64,000 nucleotides of DNA from Vibrio bathopelagicus (GCF_014879975.1 NZ_CP062500.1:2542001-2606000), one strand, 5' to 3'; counted from the first letter of the stretch, positions 1 through 10,188 are shown. Made by a program: numbers and translations. The notes: generated from the sequence alone by a model not told the origin.

Positions 1-413
1 ATGAGCCATCTCGTTGCAACTATTATCTAGAGAAATGCGCCTTAAGATTGAATATCAGTGATAGCTTTTATTTTTAGAACTTGGTATTATCCGTGCCCCT
101 GCAAAGTTTCCTCAGCTAAATTACTCGAATTTTAATCCACTACTTTTCCCCAAAAAATCTAAAAATACCGCTTGTTTTACTGTTCGCTTTATAATCTACA
201 AAAGTTATACAACCGTGATATTTTGGTACTATTCTTTTAAATACATCACGTTAGCTATAATTTTTGCATTTTCAGATTTACCTCAATTATTGTTGTTAAA
301 GTTTCACACACACACTTATCCACAATTTTGGTGGATAACTAAAGCAAAGCTAAATCCGATAAGGCGTCCAAGAAAGTAAAGTTTTTTATCTTGTTTTTTT
401 CTGCTATTTTTTA
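1..413. other. AT-rich gene-free stretch
   Basis: I find no convincing gene here. The first 30 bases contain a 9-codon open frame that could be coincidental. The stretch is AT-rich and its only clear structure is a pair of DnaA-box-like sites at 316-338. It probably separates an upstream gene outside the window from the tRNA-Asn transcription unit. Confidence 0.5.
316..338. repeat. Inverted pair of DnaA-box-like sites
   Basis: TTATCCACA at 316-324 matches the strict DnaA-box consensus. An inverted copy with one mismatch, GGTGGATAA, lies at 330-338, so TTATCCAC and GTGGATAA form a perfect 8-bp inverted repeat around a 7-base spacer. The location is not oriC (no gidA, mioC or dnaA nearby). It could be a DnaA-binding or titration site, or chance. 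Function is inferred only. Confidence 0.4.
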
Positions 414-442
414 TTGACAGAAAATAGGACTATTATTAGAAT
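414..442 (+). promoter_or_regulatory. Sigma70 promoter of tRNA-Asn
   Basis: TTGACA at 414-419 is separated by 17 bases from TAGAAT at 437-442. A GC-rich discriminator (CGCGTCGC) follows, the pattern typical of stringently controlled stable-RNA promoters. The mature tRNA begins 20 bases downstream. Confidence 0.8.
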
Positions 443-462
443 TCGCGTCGCTAACAAGCAAT

Positions 463-538
463 TCCCCTTTAGTTCAGTTGGTAGAACGGCGGACTGTTAA
501 TCCGTATGTCGCAAGTTCAAGTCTTGCAAGGGGAGCCA
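463..538 (+). tRNA. tRNA-Asn (anticodon GTT)
   Basis: A 76-nt cloverleaf. Acceptor arm TCCCCTT (463-469) pairs with AAGGGGA (528-534), followed by discriminator G and an encoded CCA (536-538). The anticodon loop reads CTGTTAA, giving GUU for asparagine, and the sequence closely resembles E. coli tRNA-Asn. It is a single-gene unit with its own promoter and terminator. The 60-codon open frame across it is a shadow. Confidence 0.97.
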
Positions 539-548
539 AATTAAAAGA

Positions 549-574
549 AGCCGCATCACTCGATGCGGCTTTTT
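549..574 (+). terminator. Rho-independent terminator of tRNA-Asn
   Basis: AGCCGCATC (549-557) pairs with GATGCGGCT (562-570) around a short loop and is followed by a T run. It lies 10 bases after the tRNA CCA end. Confidence 0.9.
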
Positions 575-892
575 GCGTTTTGGGCTGTTTAAGGTCTGAT
601 TTACCCCTCATTTCAATCATTTCGCTCGCCGGAAATCAGCAACAGTCTCTGAACCGTTAACGGCAAGCGTCAATCCAATTTAGAATGATCTTGCTAAGGA
701 TCTACTCCAAACTCTCATATTAATCTGTCTCACCGATTAAATTTGTACGTCTATACTTACTGCAGCTTTGATAATCAATCGATTACCTGATGTTTTTTTC
801 ACCAAGTGTCTAAATCCCTAGTGATCCTTGGTTGTTATTAGGTGAGCAAAGCAGGATAATATCGGGATCGGAATCTCAAGAATTAATCCATT
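575..892. other. Leader/promoter region of the rnf operon
   Basis: There is no gene in this roughly 320-bp stretch. It must carry the rnf promoter. A small palindrome TTGATAATCAA sits at 768-778, but it lacks the 4-base centre of an FNR site, so I do not assign it a regulator. The Shine-Dalgarno sequence before rnfA is weak. Confidence 0.5.
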
Positions 893-1471
893 ATGACCGA
901 ATACCTTTTGTTGTTGGTTGGCACTGTGCTGGTCAATAACTTTGTGCTAGTGAAGTTTTTAGGGCTATGTCCTTTCATGGGGGTCTCCAAGAAACTGGAG
1001 ACTGCGATTGGCATGGGCCTCGCGACGACTTTCGTTCTAACGTTAGCGTCGGTATCTGCATACCTAGTAGAAACCTACATCCTTACCCCTCTGGGTATTG
1101 AATACCTGCGTACCATGAGTTTCATCTTGGTTATCGCGGTAGTCGTTCAATTTACGGAAATGGTCGTTCACAAAACCAGCCCAACTCTTTATCGCCTATT
1201 GGGTATTTTCCTACCTCTTATCACCACCAACTGCGCGGTGTTAGGTGTGGCACTTTTGAACATCAATGAAAACCACAACTTCATTCAGTCGATCATCTAT
1301 GGTTTCGGCGCAGCGGTTGGTTTCTCTCTTGTTTTGATCCTATTTGCTGCGATGCGTGAGCGTATTGCGGTTGCTGATGTTCCAATGCCATTCAAAGGCG
1401 CATCGATTGCGATGATCACAGCAGGCCTAATGTCTCTGGCATTTATGGGCTTTACTGGTTTGGTGAAATAA
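893..1471 (+). CDS. rnfA: Rnf electron transport complex subunit A
   Basis: RnfA (RsxA), an integral membrane subunit of the Rnf complex, which couples electron flow between ferredoxin and NAD(H) to Na+ or H+ transport; in E. coli the homologous Rsx complex reduces SoxR. The 192-aa length matches the family. About six hydrophobic helices are visible, and the segment [17 protein letters not shown] near residue 15 is the conserved RnfA/NqrE signature with its cysteine. It is the first gene of rnfABCDGE and is followed after 2 bases by rnfB, implying one transcript. Confidence 0.97.
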   Translation: MTEYLLLLVGTVLVNNFVLVKFLGLCPFMGVSKKLETAIGMGLATTFVLTLASVSAYLVETYILTPLGIEYLRTMSFILVIAVVVQFTEMVVHKTSPTLYRLLGIFLPLITTNCAVLGVALLNINENHNFIQSIIYGFGAAVGFSLVLILFAAMRERIAVADVPMPFKGASIAMITAGLMSLAFMGFTGLVK

Positions 1472-1473
1472 GC

Positions 1474-2067
1474 ATGAGTACCATTTTAATTGCGATCATT
1501 GCGCTAGCTGTTTTAGCCGCTGTTTTTGGCGCTATTTTGGGCTTCGCTTCTATACGCTTTAAAGTAGAAGCCGATCCTATCGTCGATCAAATCGATACCA
1601 TTTTACCGCAAACTCAATGTGGCCAGTGTGGCTACCCAGGTTGTCGCCCATACGCAGAGGCGATCGCTAACGGAGACAAGATCAACAAATGTCCTCCTGG
1701 CGGCCAAGCAACCATTGAGAAACTAGCAGACTTAATGGGCGTAGAGGTTGAAGACTCCGCTCATGACTTAGATAACAAAGTAAAAACCGTTGCTTTCATT
1801 CATGAAGATATGTGTATCGGCTGTACCAAGTGTATTCAAGCCTGCCCTGTTGATGCCATTGTCGGTGGTACCAAGGCACTGCACACAGTAATCAAAGATG
1901 AATGTACAGGTTGTGATCTATGTGTCGCACCGTGCCCTACTGACTGTATCGAAATGATTCCAGTGGCAACAACGACTGAAAATTGGAAATGGCAGATGAA
2001 CATCATTCCTGTTACTGACATCACTAACCAAGCAACTGATGCAACCGCGTCAGAGCCTAAGGCATAG
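1474..2067 (+). CDS. rnfB: Rnf complex subunit B, iron-sulfur protein
   Basis: RnfB (197 aa) has an N-terminal membrane anchor (about residues 5-27). A CxxC-x4-C plus later Cys motif (CGQCGYPGC, then CPPGG) forms one [4Fe-4S] site, and two ferredoxin-type clusters follow ([12 protein letters not shown] and [12 protein letters not shown]). It is the presumed electron entry subunit that relays from ferredoxin. It lies 2 bases after rnfA, and rnfC starts 8 bases after its stop, so expression is probably coupled. Confidence 0.97.
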   Translation: MSTILIAIIALAVLAAVFGAILGFASIRFKVEADPIVDQIDTILPQTQCGQCGYPGCRPYAEAIANGDKINKCPPGGQATIEKLADLMGVEVEDSAHDLDNKVKTVAFIHEDMCIGCTKCIQACPVDAIVGGTKALHTVIKDECTGCDLCVAPCPTDCIEMIPVATTTENWKWQMNIIPVTDITNQATDATASEPKA

Positions 2068-2074
2068 GGTTAGT

Positions 2075-4642
2075 ATGATCTCTTTAATCGAACAAATTCG
2101 CACGGGCTCTATTTGGAATTTTCCGGGCGGCGTGCACCCTGCTGAAAACAAGAAACAGTCAAATATTACTGATATCGTTCATGCAAGGCTCCCAGAAGAA
2201 ATCGTTCTTCCGGTCAAACAGCACATCGGTAAGCCTGGTAACTTGTTGGTTGCTGTCGGTGATACCGTACTAAAAGGTCAACAACTGACGGCCTTAGAGA
2301 CTGGTTTTACTTTGCCGGTACATGCACCAACATCGGGTGTCATTACCGCTATCGAACCACGAACCACCGCTCACCCTTCAGGCTTGAGCGACGTGTGCGT
2401 GGTTATTAAACCTGATGGCCTAGACGCTTGGGTTGCAAAACATCCGGTTGAAGATTTTTCTACAAAGACATCCGATGAACTGCTTGATGTAATTCGCCAA
2501 GCTGGTATCTCAGGCATGGGTGGTGCAGGCTTCCCTACCGCCAAAAAGCTTCAATCAGGCTTAGGCCGCACTGATATTTTGATCGTCAACGCTGCTGAGT
2601 GTGAACCTTACATCACCTCCGATGACAAGTTGCTTCAAGAGCATGCCGAAGAAGTACTAAAAGGCATCGAAGTGGTTGAACACATCCTTCAACCAAAGCT
2701 GACTGTTATCGGTATTGAAGACAACAAGCCAGCTGCGATAAAAGCACTTGAGATTGCGGCGAAAGACAAAGACATCGTCATTCGCGTTATCCCAACTAAA
2801 TACCCTTCTGGTGGTGAGAAGCAACTGATCAAGATCCTCACCAATAAAGAGGTTCCTGCTGGCGGTATTCCTGCGGACATTGGTGTTTTGGTTCAGAACG
2901 TCGGCTCTCTTTATTCTATTAAGCGAGCGGTAATCGACGGTGAGCCTGTCGTTAACCGCGTGGTGACTTTAACCGGTAAGACCTTTAAGCAACCTCGTAA
3001 CGTTTGGGCGCTACTCGGCACACCTGTACATGAATTGCTTGAAGAGTTTGGCTACAAAGCCGATAAAAAACTGCCGCGTTTGATTTTGGGCGGCCCTATG
3101 ATGGGCTTCACCTTGCCACATGCCAATGTGCCAATTACCAAAACATCGAACTGTATTTTAGCGCCAACGCGCCGTGAGATTTCACCAAGCACTTACGAGA
3201 TGGAATGTATTCGATGCAGTGCTTGTGCCGAAGCTTGTCCAGCATCACTACTTCCTCAACAGCTGCAATGGCATGCAAAAGCCAACGAGTTAGATAAGTG
3301 CGAAGAGCTAAATATTAAAGACTGTATTGAATGCGGTGCTTGTGCATTTGTCTGCCCAAGTGAAATCCCTCTTGTTCAGTACTACCGCCAAGCAAAAGCT
3401 GAAATTAAAACTCGAAAAGATGAAGCTGCAGCTGCAGAGCGCGCCAAAATTCGCTTTGAAGAGAAAAACGCTCGTATGGAGCGTGATAAAGCCGAGCGTG
3501 AAAACCGCTTCAAAAAAGCCGCTGATAATCGTCGTAAAGACATGAAATCAGCCGACGGTGACGACGCAATTGCTGCTGCTATCGCACGTGTTAAAGCACA
3601 AAAAACCGCAGCTGATCAGGCTCCAAATGAAGAGCCAACAGTGAAACCTGCGGTTGCAGCTGCGATTGCTAGAGCGAAAGCGAAACAAGCTGCGGCTCAG
3701 AAAGCAGACGGTGCTGAGCCAGACAACTCTGAAATGTCGAAGCTACGTGAAGAACGTAAGCGTCAAGCTCGAAAACGCAAAGCACAACAAGCAGCAGCTG
3801 ATACTCCAGCTGAAAGCTCTGGCGATGCTAAGAAAGACGCCGTTGCTACAGCTATCGCACGTGCTAAAGCGAAGAAAGCGCAACAAGCGGAATCAACCTC
3901 TGATGCTCCAGCTGAAAGTACTGGCGATGCCAAGAAAGATGCTGTCGCTGCAGCTATTGCTCGCGCTAAAGCGAAGAAAGCACAACAAGCTGAATCTGCT
4001 ACTGAAGCTCCAGCTGAAAGTACTGGCGATGCCAAGAAAGATGCTGTCGCTGCAGCTATCGCACGTGCTAAAGCGAAGAAAGCGCAACAAGCAGAATCTG
4101 CTGCTGAAGCTCCAGCTGAAAGTACTGGCGATGCCAAGAAAGATGCTGTCGCTGCAGCTATTGCCCGTGCTAAAGCGAAGAAAGCTCAGCAAGCGAAACA
4201 GGCAGAGACAACAGAAACTCCTGAGCCAGTGCTCGAAGTGGTAGCTGAAATTCAACCAGAAGCTGTCGATCCTAAGAAAGCTGCTGTTGCTGCGGCCATC
4301 GCTCGCGCTAAAGCGAAAAAAGCCCAGCAAGCGAAACAGGCAGAGACAACAGAAACTCCTGAGCCAGTGCTCGAAGTGGGAGCTGAAACTCAACCAGAAG
4401 CTGTCGATCCTAAAAAAGCTGCTGTTGCTGCGGCCATCGCTCGCGCTAAAGCGAAAAAAGCCCAGCAAGCAAAACAAGACGAAGCAGTTGAAGCGCCGGA
4501 GCCTGTGCTTGAAGTGGAAGCCGAGACTCGATCAGAACCCGTCGATCCTAAGAAAGCAGCCGTTGCTGCCGCAATTGCTCGTGCTAAAGCAAGAAAGGCG
4601 CAGCAAGAGCAAGACAAAAAGAACAATGAGGAGAAAGAGTAG
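2075..4642 (+). CDS. rnfC: Rnf complex subunit C with long Ala/Lys repeat tail
   Basis: RnfC is the peripheral NADH/FMN-binding subunit. I start it at ATG 2075 ([12 protein letters not shown]), giving 855 aa; a longer frame from 2039 overlaps rnfB and lacks similarity. The core has the [10 protein letters not shown] nucleotide-binding loop (about residue 150) and two [4Fe-4S] motifs, [12 protein letters not shown] and [12 protein letters not shown] (about 378 and 416). After residue 490 comes a low-complexity, highly charged tail with nine copies of an AxAxAIARxKAxK-type core. Such tails occur in gammaproteobacterial RnfC but vary widely in length, and this one is long. Its stop overlaps the rnfD GTG start. 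Confidence 0.96.
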   Translation: MISLIEQIRTGSIWNFPGGVHPAENKKQSNITDIVHARLPEEIVLPVKQHIGKPGNLLVAVGDTVLKGQQLTALETGFTLPVHAPTSGVITAIEPRTTAHPSGLSDVCVVIKPDGLDAWVAKHPVEDFSTKTSDELLDVIRQAGISGMGGAGFPTAKKLQSGLGRTDILIVNAAECEPYITSDDKLLQEHAEEVLKGIEVVEHILQPKLTVIGIEDNKPAAIKALEIAAKDKDIVIRVIPTKYPSGGEKQLIKILTNKEVPAGGIPADIGVLVQNVGSLYSIKRAVIDGEPVVNRVVTLTGKTFKQPRNVWALLGTPVHELLEEFGYKADKKLPRLILGGPMMGFTLPHANVPITKTSNCILAPTRREISPSTYEMECIRCSACAEACPASLLPQQLQWHAKANELDKCEELNIKDCIECGACAFVCPSEIPLVQYYRQAKAEIKTRKDEAAAAERAKIRFEEKNARMERDKAERENRFKKAADNRRKDMKSADGDDAIAAAIARVKAQKTAADQAPNEEPTVKPAVAAAIARAKAKQAAAQKADGAEPDNSEMSKLREERKRQARKRKAQQAAADTPAESSGDAKKDAVATAIARAKAKKAQQAESTSDAPAESTGDAKKDAVAAAIARAKAKKAQQAESATEAPAESTGDAKKDAVAAAIARAKAKKAQQAESAAEAPAESTGDAKKDAVAAAIARAKAKKAQQAKQAETTETPEPVLEVVAEIQPEAVDPKKAAVAAAIARAKAKKAQQAKQAETTETPEPVLEVGAETQPEAVDPKKAAVAAAIARAKAKKAQQAKQDEAVEAPEPVLEVEAETRSEPVDPKKAAVAAAIARAKARKAQQEQDKKNNEEKE
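3565..4600 (+). repeat. Tandem coding repeats in rnfC tail
   Basis: Nine copies of an Ala-rich, Lys-rich core (consensus [17 protein letters not shown]) occur in tandem. Copies 3-5 are spaced 34 codons (102 bp) apart with linker APAEST/SGDAKKD. Copies 6-8 are spaced 46 codons (138 bp) apart with linker TPEPVLEV...PEAVDPKKA. Two adjacent 138-bp units (about 4190-4470) are almost identical at DNA level, a sign of recent duplication or gene conversion. Long open frames on the other strand here are low-complexity shadows. Confidence 0.95.
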
Positions 4643-5688
4643 TGGCCTTCTTTATCGCCAGCTCACCGCACGTACACAGTCGTAGAAGCACCCCTGATCT
4701 CATGAAATGGGTCGCTATTTGTGCATTGCCAGGTCTACTAGCTCAAACCTACTTCTTTGGATGGGGTACGCTCATCCAGTTAGTATTTGCTATTGCACTT
4801 GCTGTTACCTTTGAAGCCGCTGTAATGCTGCTAAGAAAACGTCCGCCAGTGATGGCATTGCGTGATTACAGCGCTGTTGTGACCGGTTGGCTACTCAGTG
4901 TCGCGATCCCCCCACACTCTCCGTGGTGGATTCTAGTCATAGGTATGTTCTTCGCTATCATCATCGCAAAACACCTTTATGGCGGCCTTGGGCAAAACCC
5001 ATTTAATCCTGCGATGGTGGCTTACGTTGTTTTGCTGATCTCATTCCCAGTTCAAATGACCAGTTGGAATGCGCCGACCAGCTTAACCGCTGAAGCAACA
5101 AGCTTTGTTGACTCATTTTTGATGATCTTTACCGGTTTCAATAATGAAGGCTTATCTCTTCAACAAGCGCGTCTTGGTATTGATGGCACCACGATGGCAA
5201 CACCACTCGATGCATTCAAAACGGCATTGACGGCAGGCAACACCGCTTCTGAAGCTCTGTCTCAACCGCAATTCAGCTGGCTAGCTGGCGTAGGTTGGGA
5301 ATGGGTGAATCTTGCTTATCTAGTCGGTGGCTTAGTGCTTATCAAGCAACGCGTGATTCAATGGCATATTCCTGTGGCTTTCATCGGCAGCCTTGCGCTG
5401 TTTAGCCTAGTGTTCTTAGTTTTAACTCCCGGTGAAACTGCTTCTCCAACCATTCACCTATTATCTGGAGCAACCATGCTTGGTGCATTCTTCATTGCAA
5501 CCGATCCAGTATCAGCTTCGACGACAGTGAAAGGTCGCTTAGTATTTGGTGCCCTGATTGGCGGGTTAGTCTTTATTATCCGCAGTTGGGGAGGTTTCCC
5601 TGATGGCGTGGCGTTTGCTGTATTGTTAGCCAACATGTGTGTTCCACTGATTGACTACTACACCAAACCTCGTACATACGGCCACTAA
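4642..5688 (+). CDS. rnfD: Rnf complex subunit D, flavin-binding membrane protein
   Basis: RnfD (348 aa) is an integral membrane subunit carrying covalent FMN, homologous to NqrB. Translation begins at a GTG whose first base is the last base of the rnfC stop (TAGTG), indicating translational coupling. The motif DGTTMATP places a threonine at residue 187, the position reported to bear the phosphoester-linked FMN in V. cholerae RnfD. About nine to ten hydrophobic helices are visible. The start [10 protein letters not shown] is family-typical. Confidence 0.96.
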   Translation: MAFFIASSPHVHSRRSTPDLMKWVAICALPGLLAQTYFFGWGTLIQLVFAIALAVTFEAAVMLLRKRPPVMALRDYSAVVTGWLLSVAIPPHSPWWILVIGMFFAIIIAKHLYGGLGQNPFNPAMVAYVVLLISFPVQMTSWNAPTSLTAEATSFVDSFLMIFTGFNNEGLSLQQARLGIDGTTMATPLDAFKTALTAGNTASEALSQPQFSWLAGVGWEWVNLAYLVGGLVLIKQRVIQWHIPVAFIGSLALFSLVFLVLTPGETASPTIHLLSGATMLGAFFIATDPVSASTTVKGRLVFGALIGGLVFIIRSWGGFPDGVAFAVLLANMCVPLIDYYTKPRTYGH

Positions 5689-5700
5689 GGAGCGGATACC

Positions 5701-6330
5701 ATGCTAAATGCTATTAAGAAAAACGGCCTTGTACTCGCGATTTTTGCGTGTGCTTCAACAGGTTTGGTGGCAGTAACTCACTACCTGACCAAAGATCAGA
5801 TCAAGCAGCAAGAACAAGCTCAGTTACTGTCTGTTCTTAACCAAGTTATCCCGCACGATTTGCACGATAATGAACTCTTTTCAGCCTGTACTCTGGTTCA
5901 AGCAGAAGAGCTTGGTACTGGACAAGCGATGCCAGCTTACATTGCAAAACTCAATGGTGAACCAAGCGCGATTGCGATCGAAGCGATTGCACCAGATGGC
6001 TACAACGGCGCGATTAAGGTCATTGTTGGAATGAAAATCGACGGTACCATTTTAGGTACTCGCGTTCTTTCCCACCAAGAAACTCCGGGCTTGGGTGATA
6101 AGATTGATCTGCGTGTGAGTGATTGGATTCTCTCATTTGCTGGTAAGCAAGTGACAGATTCTAATCTTGACCGTTGGAAGGTTCGTAAAGATGGTGGTGA
6201 CTTTGACCAGTTCACTGGCGCAACCATTACGCCAAGAGCTGTCGTGAAGTCAGTGAAGCAAGCGGTGCAGTACGTTAATCAGAACAACCAAGCATTGCTT
6301 GCTCAACCTCTAAATTGTGGTGGTGAATAA
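5701..6330 (+). CDS. rnfG: Rnf complex subunit G, FMN-binding protein
   Basis: RnfG (209 aa) has one N-terminal membrane helix (about residues 9-28) and a periplasmic FMN-binding domain homologous to NqrC. The motif [11 protein letters not shown] puts the covalent FMN threonine at residue 175, as in V. cholerae RnfG. It lies 12 bases after rnfD with a good ribosome site (AAGGAG). The last base of its stop codon is the first base of the rnfE start. Confidence 0.96.
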   Translation: MLNAIKKNGLVLAIFACASTGLVAVTHYLTKDQIKQQEQAQLLSVLNQVIPHDLHDNELFSACTLVQAEELGTGQAMPAYIAKLNGEPSAIAIEAIAPDGYNGAIKVIVGMKIDGTILGTRVLSHQETPGLGDKIDLRVSDWILSFAGKQVTDSNLDRWKVRKDGGDFDQFTGATITPRAVVKSVKQAVQYVNQNNQALLAQPLNCGGE

Positions 6331-7022
6331 TGAGTGACCATAAAACACTAATTAAAAATGGCATGTGGGCCAACAACCCTGCCCTAGTGCAACTTCTTGG
6401 GTTATGTCCGCTGCTGGCAGTATCGTCAACAGTCACTAACGCACTCGGGCTCGGTATTGCTACTCTGCTTGTCTTAGTCGGTTCGAACGTGTCTGTCTCT
6501 TTGGTTCGAAACCATGTCCCTAAAGAAGTCCGTATTCCAGTATTCGTGATGATCATTGCTTCACTGGTAACCTGTGTTCAACTTCTGATGAACGCTTACG
6601 CGTATGGTCTTTACCTCTCTTTAGGTATCTTCATCCCATTGATCGTAACCAACTGCATCATCATTGGCCGAGCTGAAGCCTTCGCGTCTAAAAACGAAGT
6701 TTTGCCTGCAGCTCAAGATGGTTTCTGGATGGGCCTTGGCATGACATCAGTACTGGTTGTATTGGGTGCGATGCGTGAGGTTATTGGCAACGGAACCCTA
6801 TTTGATGGCGCCGACCTGCTCCTTGGTGATTGGGCTTCAATATTACGAATCCAGATATTCCAATTTGATAACAGCTTCTTGTTAGCCCTGCTTCCACCAG
6901 GTGCCTTTATTGGTGTGGGTTTCTTGATTGCTCTGAAAAACATCATCGACAACCAAGCTAAATCTAGACAACCAAAACAAGAAAAACCAGCCATTGAACG
7001 CGCTCGCGTTACTAATGTCTGA
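6330..7022 (+). CDS. rnfE: Rnf complex subunit E
   Basis: RnfE (230 aa) is an integral membrane subunit homologous to NqrD and paired with RnfA. The conserved [17 protein letters not shown] segment near residue 15 carries the RnfA/E-type cysteine. Six hydrophobic helices and a charged C-terminal tail are visible. The start overlaps the rnfG stop by one base (TAATG). It ends the rnf cluster; a 206-bp gap separates it from nth. Confidence 0.96.
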   Translation: MSDHKTLIKNGMWANNPALVQLLGLCPLLAVSSTVTNALGLGIATLLVLVGSNVSVSLVRNHVPKEVRIPVFVMIIASLVTCVQLLMNAYAYGLYLSLGIFIPLIVTNCIIIGRAEAFASKNEVLPAAQDGFWMGLGMTSVLVVLGAMREVIGNGTLFDGADLLLGDWASILRIQIFQFDNSFLLALLPPGAFIGVGFLIALKNIIDNQAKSRQPKQEKPAIERARVTNV

Positions 7023-7228
7023 TAAATTACAGTAGCTTAAACCCTGCTGAGTAGTTCAACCGCTCAGCAGGTAAATAGATTCACCAAGTACACATAATAA
7101 TGACGCTCATAAGAGCGCGTAACCGATGATAAAGCCTGAACCATTGCGGAACTTGTTATTTTAAAACGAGTAAGTTTGAAAGAACTTCGCCGGAACTCAA
7201 GCCCTAACTATTTGAAAGTAATGTCGCT

Positions 7229-7864
7229 ATGAACAATGTAAAACGAGTAGAAATACTTGAGCGGTTAAGAGAAAACAATCCAAAGCCAGAAACCGAGCTT
7301 AACTGGAACAGCCCTTTCGAGTTGCTGATCGCCGTGCTCTTATCTGCGCAGGCAACCGATGTCAGTGTTAACAAAGCCACTGATAAGCTTTACCCCGTTG
7401 CTAATACTCCACAGGCTATTTTCGACCTAGGTGTCGATGGCCTAAAAGAGTACATCAAGACAATCGGCCTATTTAATTCAAAAGCAGAAAACACCATCAA
7501 GACGTGTCGTATGCTGCTTGACCTACACAATGGTGAAGTACCGGAAGATCGTGCGGCATTAGAAGCCCTTCCTGGCGTTGGTCGTAAGACTGCCAACGTA
7601 GTATTGAACACCGCTTTCGGTTGGCCAACCATTGCCGTTGATACTCATATCTATCGTGTTTCAAACCGCACGAAGTTAGCAATGGGTAAAACGGTCGACG
7701 ATGTTGAAGCCAAGCTGCTCAAAGTCATTCCAAAAGAATTCAAACTGGACGTCCACCACTGGCTCATTCTTCATGGACGTTACACCTGTGTCGCGCGTAA
7801 ACCACGCTGTGGCAGTTGTATCATTGAAGACCTATGTGAGTTCAAGGAAAAAACTGACGTCTAA
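7229..7864 (+). CDS. nth: Endonuclease III (DNA glycosylase/AP lyase)
   Basis: Nth (211 aa) removes oxidised pyrimidines and cleaves abasic sites in base-excision repair. The helix-hairpin-helix LPGVGRKTANVV contains catalytic Lys120, Asp138 lies in AVDTH, and the [4Fe-4S] ligands are Cys187, Cys194, Cys197 and Cys203 (C-x6-C-x2-C-x5-C). All numbers coincide with E. coli Nth. It follows rnfE in the order common to gammaproteobacteria. The 206-bp gap may hold its own promoter. Confidence 0.98.
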   Translation: MNNVKRVEILERLRENNPKPETELNWNSPFELLIAVLLSAQATDVSVNKATDKLYPVANTPQAIFDLGVDGLKEYIKTIGLFNSKAENTIKTCRMLLDLHNGEVPEDRAALEALPGVGRKTANVVLNTAFGWPTIAVDTHIYRVSNRTKLAMGKTVDDVEAKLLKVIPKEFKLDVHHWLILHGRYTCVARKPRCGSCIIEDLCEFKEKTDV

Positions 7865-7966
7865 GTTCATAAGATCTAAGCGGATGAAGCTAAAAAGCGC
7901 CGCGTTTTCTAGCGGCATAAAACAGAATTACAAAAACGTATACATAGTTAAAGCTAGGAGCAAATC

Positions 7967-8383
7967 ATGTCAAACGGTCGTATTTTACACACCATGCTAC
8001 GCGTTGGTGATCTAGACAAATCTATCGAGTTCTACACCAATGTAATGGGCATGCAGCTGTTACGTAAGAACGAAAACAAAGAGTACGAGTACACACTGGC
8101 TTTCGTTGGCTTTGGCGACGAATCTCAAGGCGCTGTGATTGAACTGACTTACAACTGGGGTACGACTGAATATGACCTTGGTTCTGCTTTTGGCCACGTT
8201 GCTATCGGTGTTGATGACATCTACACAACGTGTGACGCAATTAAAGCAGCAGGCGGTAACGTGACTCGTGAAGCAGGCCCAGTAAAAGGTGGCTCTACGC
8301 ACATCGCATTCGTTAAAGATCCTGACGGCTACATGATTGAGCTGATTCAGAACAAGCAAGCAAGCGCTGGTCTAGAAGGTTAA
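7967..8383 (+). CDS. gloA: Lactoylglutathione lyase (glyoxalase I)
   Basis: GloA (138 aa) isomerises the methylglyoxal-glutathione hemithioacetal to S-lactoylglutathione. The four metal ligands of the Ni2+ enzyme are present: His8, Glu59, His77 and Glu125, each offset by three from E. coli GloA. The ribosome site AGGAG lies 7 bases before ATG. It has a strong terminator of its own. A second, divergent glyoxalase-fold gene with equivalent ligands lies at 63335. Confidence 0.97.
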   Translation: MSNGRILHTMLRVGDLDKSIEFYTNVMGMQLLRKNENKEYEYTLAFVGFGDESQGAVIELTYNWGTTEYDLGSAFGHVAIGVDDIYTTCDAIKAAGGNVTREAGPVKGGSTHIAFVKDPDGYMIELIQNKQASAGLEG

Positions 8384-8436
8384 TTCCTAAATACCTTTGC
8401 GAGATTAGGCTAAAACGCCTGATGAAATGAGCAAAG

Positions 8437-8463
8437 AAGCGAGCACTATGCTCGCTTTTTTTA
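8437..8463 (+). terminator. Rho-independent terminator of gloA
   Basis: GCGAGCA (8439-8445) pairs with TGCTCGC (8449-8455) around a 3-base loop, followed by a run of eight T. Confidence 0.9.
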
Positions 8464-8528
8464 TTGCTCTCCCCATAATCGATATTCCTTACCAATTATT
8501 ATTAACAATCTCACTGATGAAACTTTAC

Positions 8529-8545
8529 ATGATAATGATTATCAT
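8529..8545. promoter_or_regulatory. Fur box
   Basis: ATGATAAT-G-ATTATCAT is a perfect 8-1-8 palindrome matching the core of the Fur consensus. It ends 36 bases before the start of the 8582 gene, a position suited to iron-dependent repression. It is nearly identical to the palindrome at 40821-40837. Confidence 0.85.
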
Positions 8546-8581
8546 TTAAATTAACCACCTATTGATTAGTGAGGTAATACA

Positions 8582-9016
8582 ATGATTAGCGAATGGGAAA
8601 AACACACGTTACTCGCCGATACGGCATTGCAGCTCGATGATCCTGTACGAAGTATTCTTCACTATCAGCAGGCATTGAACTTAAGCGAAGAAATTACAGA
8701 ACGTACCGATATTCAGGCCGATGAACGCCTACTGATTTCGGTGATTTCTTGTCACAACCTCGCGCAATTCTGGCGCTGGGCCGGTGATACTGAGTACGAG
8801 CTTAAATACCTTCAACTTGCTTCGGAAAAAGTGCTGACGCTGATCCCTCAGTGCCCGAATACGCAGTGTTCAAGCTTTATAGACTCTATTGGTTGCTGTA
8901 AAAAAGCGCTTATCGATTTCATGAAACGCCACCCAAACCCTAAAATTGCTTCTATGGTGGAAAAGATCGATACCGCGACCAACTGTGAAATGATTGCTCG
9001 TTTCCGCCTGAACTAA
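8582..9016 (+). CDS. Conserved Vibrio protein, TPR-like, Fur-box controlled (DUF2753-like)
   Basis: A 144-aa cytosolic protein that I associate with the Vibrionaceae family DUF2753; no function is known to me. The N-terminal segment LLADTALQLDDPVRSILHYQQALNLSEEI reads like a tetratricopeptide helix pair. Cysteines cluster near the middle (PQCPNTQCSSF...GCCKK). The ribosome site GAGG precedes ATG by about 8 bases. A perfect Fur palindrome upstream and a private terminator make it a monocistronic, probably iron-repressed gene. Confidence 0.75.
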   Translation: MISEWEKHTLLADTALQLDDPVRSILHYQQALNLSEEITERTDIQADERLLISVISCHNLAQFWRWAGDTEYELKYLQLASEKVLTLIPQCPNTQCSSFIDSIGCCKKALIDFMKRHPNPKIASMVEKIDTATNCEMIARFRLN

Positions 9017-9063
9017 GCAAGTTACTTTCGCAGGTACAACGTTTAGTTTGTTGATCCAGATAC

Positions 9064-9092
9064 AAAAAGCCCGTCATGACGACGGGCTTTTT
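9064..9092. terminator. Bidirectional terminator
   Basis: AAAAAGCCCGTC (9064-9075) and GACGGGCTTTTT (9081-9092) form a 12-bp stem with a 5-base loop. It serves both the plus-strand gene ending at 9016 and motY, which ends at 9119 on the minus strand. Confidence 0.92.
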
Positions 9093-9118
9093 AATTTGAG
9101 CTTTAGATTTTACTGGAA

Positions 9119-10000
9119 CTAAACCTGCGTTCTACCCAATGAGATAACAACGCGTCGGTTTTGATCTTTACCAATTGGTGAGTTGTTATCGGCAATTGGA
9201 CGACGCTTGCCATAACCTTGCACTTGAATACGGTCTTCTGGCAAGCCTAGAGATTTAAAGTACTCTCTTAACGATTCAGCTCTGCGCTCTGAAAGGTTTT
9301 GACTAATGCCTTTGCTGTCGACAGAGTCGGTGTACGTTGCCACCAGCACAAGGTCGATGTCTTGATTGTAGCGAACATAATCAGCAATCTGGCTCAGCCT
9401 TTTACGTGACGACTTATTCAGCTGATCGCTGTTACGGTCGTAATGCAAAATAGTGAAAGAGATATCTTCAAAGCTGTAAGGCAATAAGTTAGCAACACAG
9501 TCACTGAACACATTGTATTTTTCTTGAAACAACACCGACGATAAGGACACTTCGATACGCTGATCTCGGCTTTGCCACTCTTGGTAACTGAATGTTGGGT
9601 AACGCCCTTTCTCCAACTCACTTAGGATGCCCCAAGCGGTTTGACCGCCAACGTAACCATCAAATTGTTGGAAGAACTTAATGGTTGTCATGCGATCGGC
9701 ACTTTCGCCGGGGCGCCAAGGTGGTGGCATAGAAATCAAACTGACATTGCGAGTCGCACCCATTGGGCGGCGCATTTTAAGCTCAAAATCCAGAATGATT
9801 TTTTTACTCGCGCGAGATGAGAACTCAGCGTCACCAAAGTTTGGAATTGGGTGAACTAAGCGACATTCTAGTGGTGTGTTCGCCACCATCTCCCACTTCG
9901 ACTGTTGAGGAGATGCTCCATAACGCTTTTCTTGTGCCATTACCGATGACGACATAAGTAGCGAAAATAGCATTGAACCTGTTATGAGTTGTTTCTTCAT
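9119..10000 (-). CDS. motY: Sodium-type flagellar motor protein MotY
   Basis: MotY (293 aa) is a T-ring component of the sodium-driven polar flagellar motor and helps anchor the PomA/PomB stator. A signal peptide ends about residue 22 (SSVMA-QE). The N-terminal domain is MotY-type, and the C-terminal OmpA-like peptidoglycan-binding domain runs from about residue 170 ([27 protein letters not shown]). The length equals the published V. alginolyticus protein. It stands alone, divergent from rnt. Confidence 0.95.
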   Translation of the reverse strand: MKKQLITGSMLFSLLMSSSVMAQEKRYGASPQQSKWEMVANTPLECRLVHPIPNFGDAEFSSRASKKIILDFELKMRRPMGATRNVSLISMPPPWRPGESADRMTTIKFFQQFDGYVGGQTAWGILSELEKGRYPTFSYQEWQSRDQRIEVSLSSVLFQEKYNVFSDCVANLLPYSFEDISFTILHYDRNSDQLNKSSRKRLSQIADYVRYNQDIDLVLVATYTDSVDSKGISQNLSERRAESLREYFKSLGLPEDRIQVQGYGKRRPIADNNSPIGKDQNRRVVISLGRTQV

Positions 10001-10188
10001 AAAGTGGAGTATCTCTTAAGCAATTCGTTTAACAATGCAGCCAATTGCCGCATTTCTCTCTCATGTTTAAATATGCAATTATCAAGCCGCAATGGGTTAT
10101 GTAATTTATGATTTATTGCCCTTCCCTAGTTTTTATCACTGCTATTATCTGCAATAATGCAGCCTTAATCACACTTATTTGGGCTAAC

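Noticed and set aside
478..660. 60-codon open frame
   Set aside because: It runs through tRNA-Asn and its terminator and has no ribosome site.
768..778. FNR site before rnfA
   Set aside because: TTGATAATCAA has a 1-base centre, whereas an FNR site needs four bases between half-sites.
3565..4600. Tandem repeats as a CRISPR array
   Set aside because: The repeats are in-frame coding units with conserved linkers and no unique spacers; no cas genes are present.
3654..4685. Long open frames on both strands in the rnfC repeats
   Set aside because: They are low-complexity translations of the tandem repeats in other frames; rnfC in its own frame is continuous and family-like.
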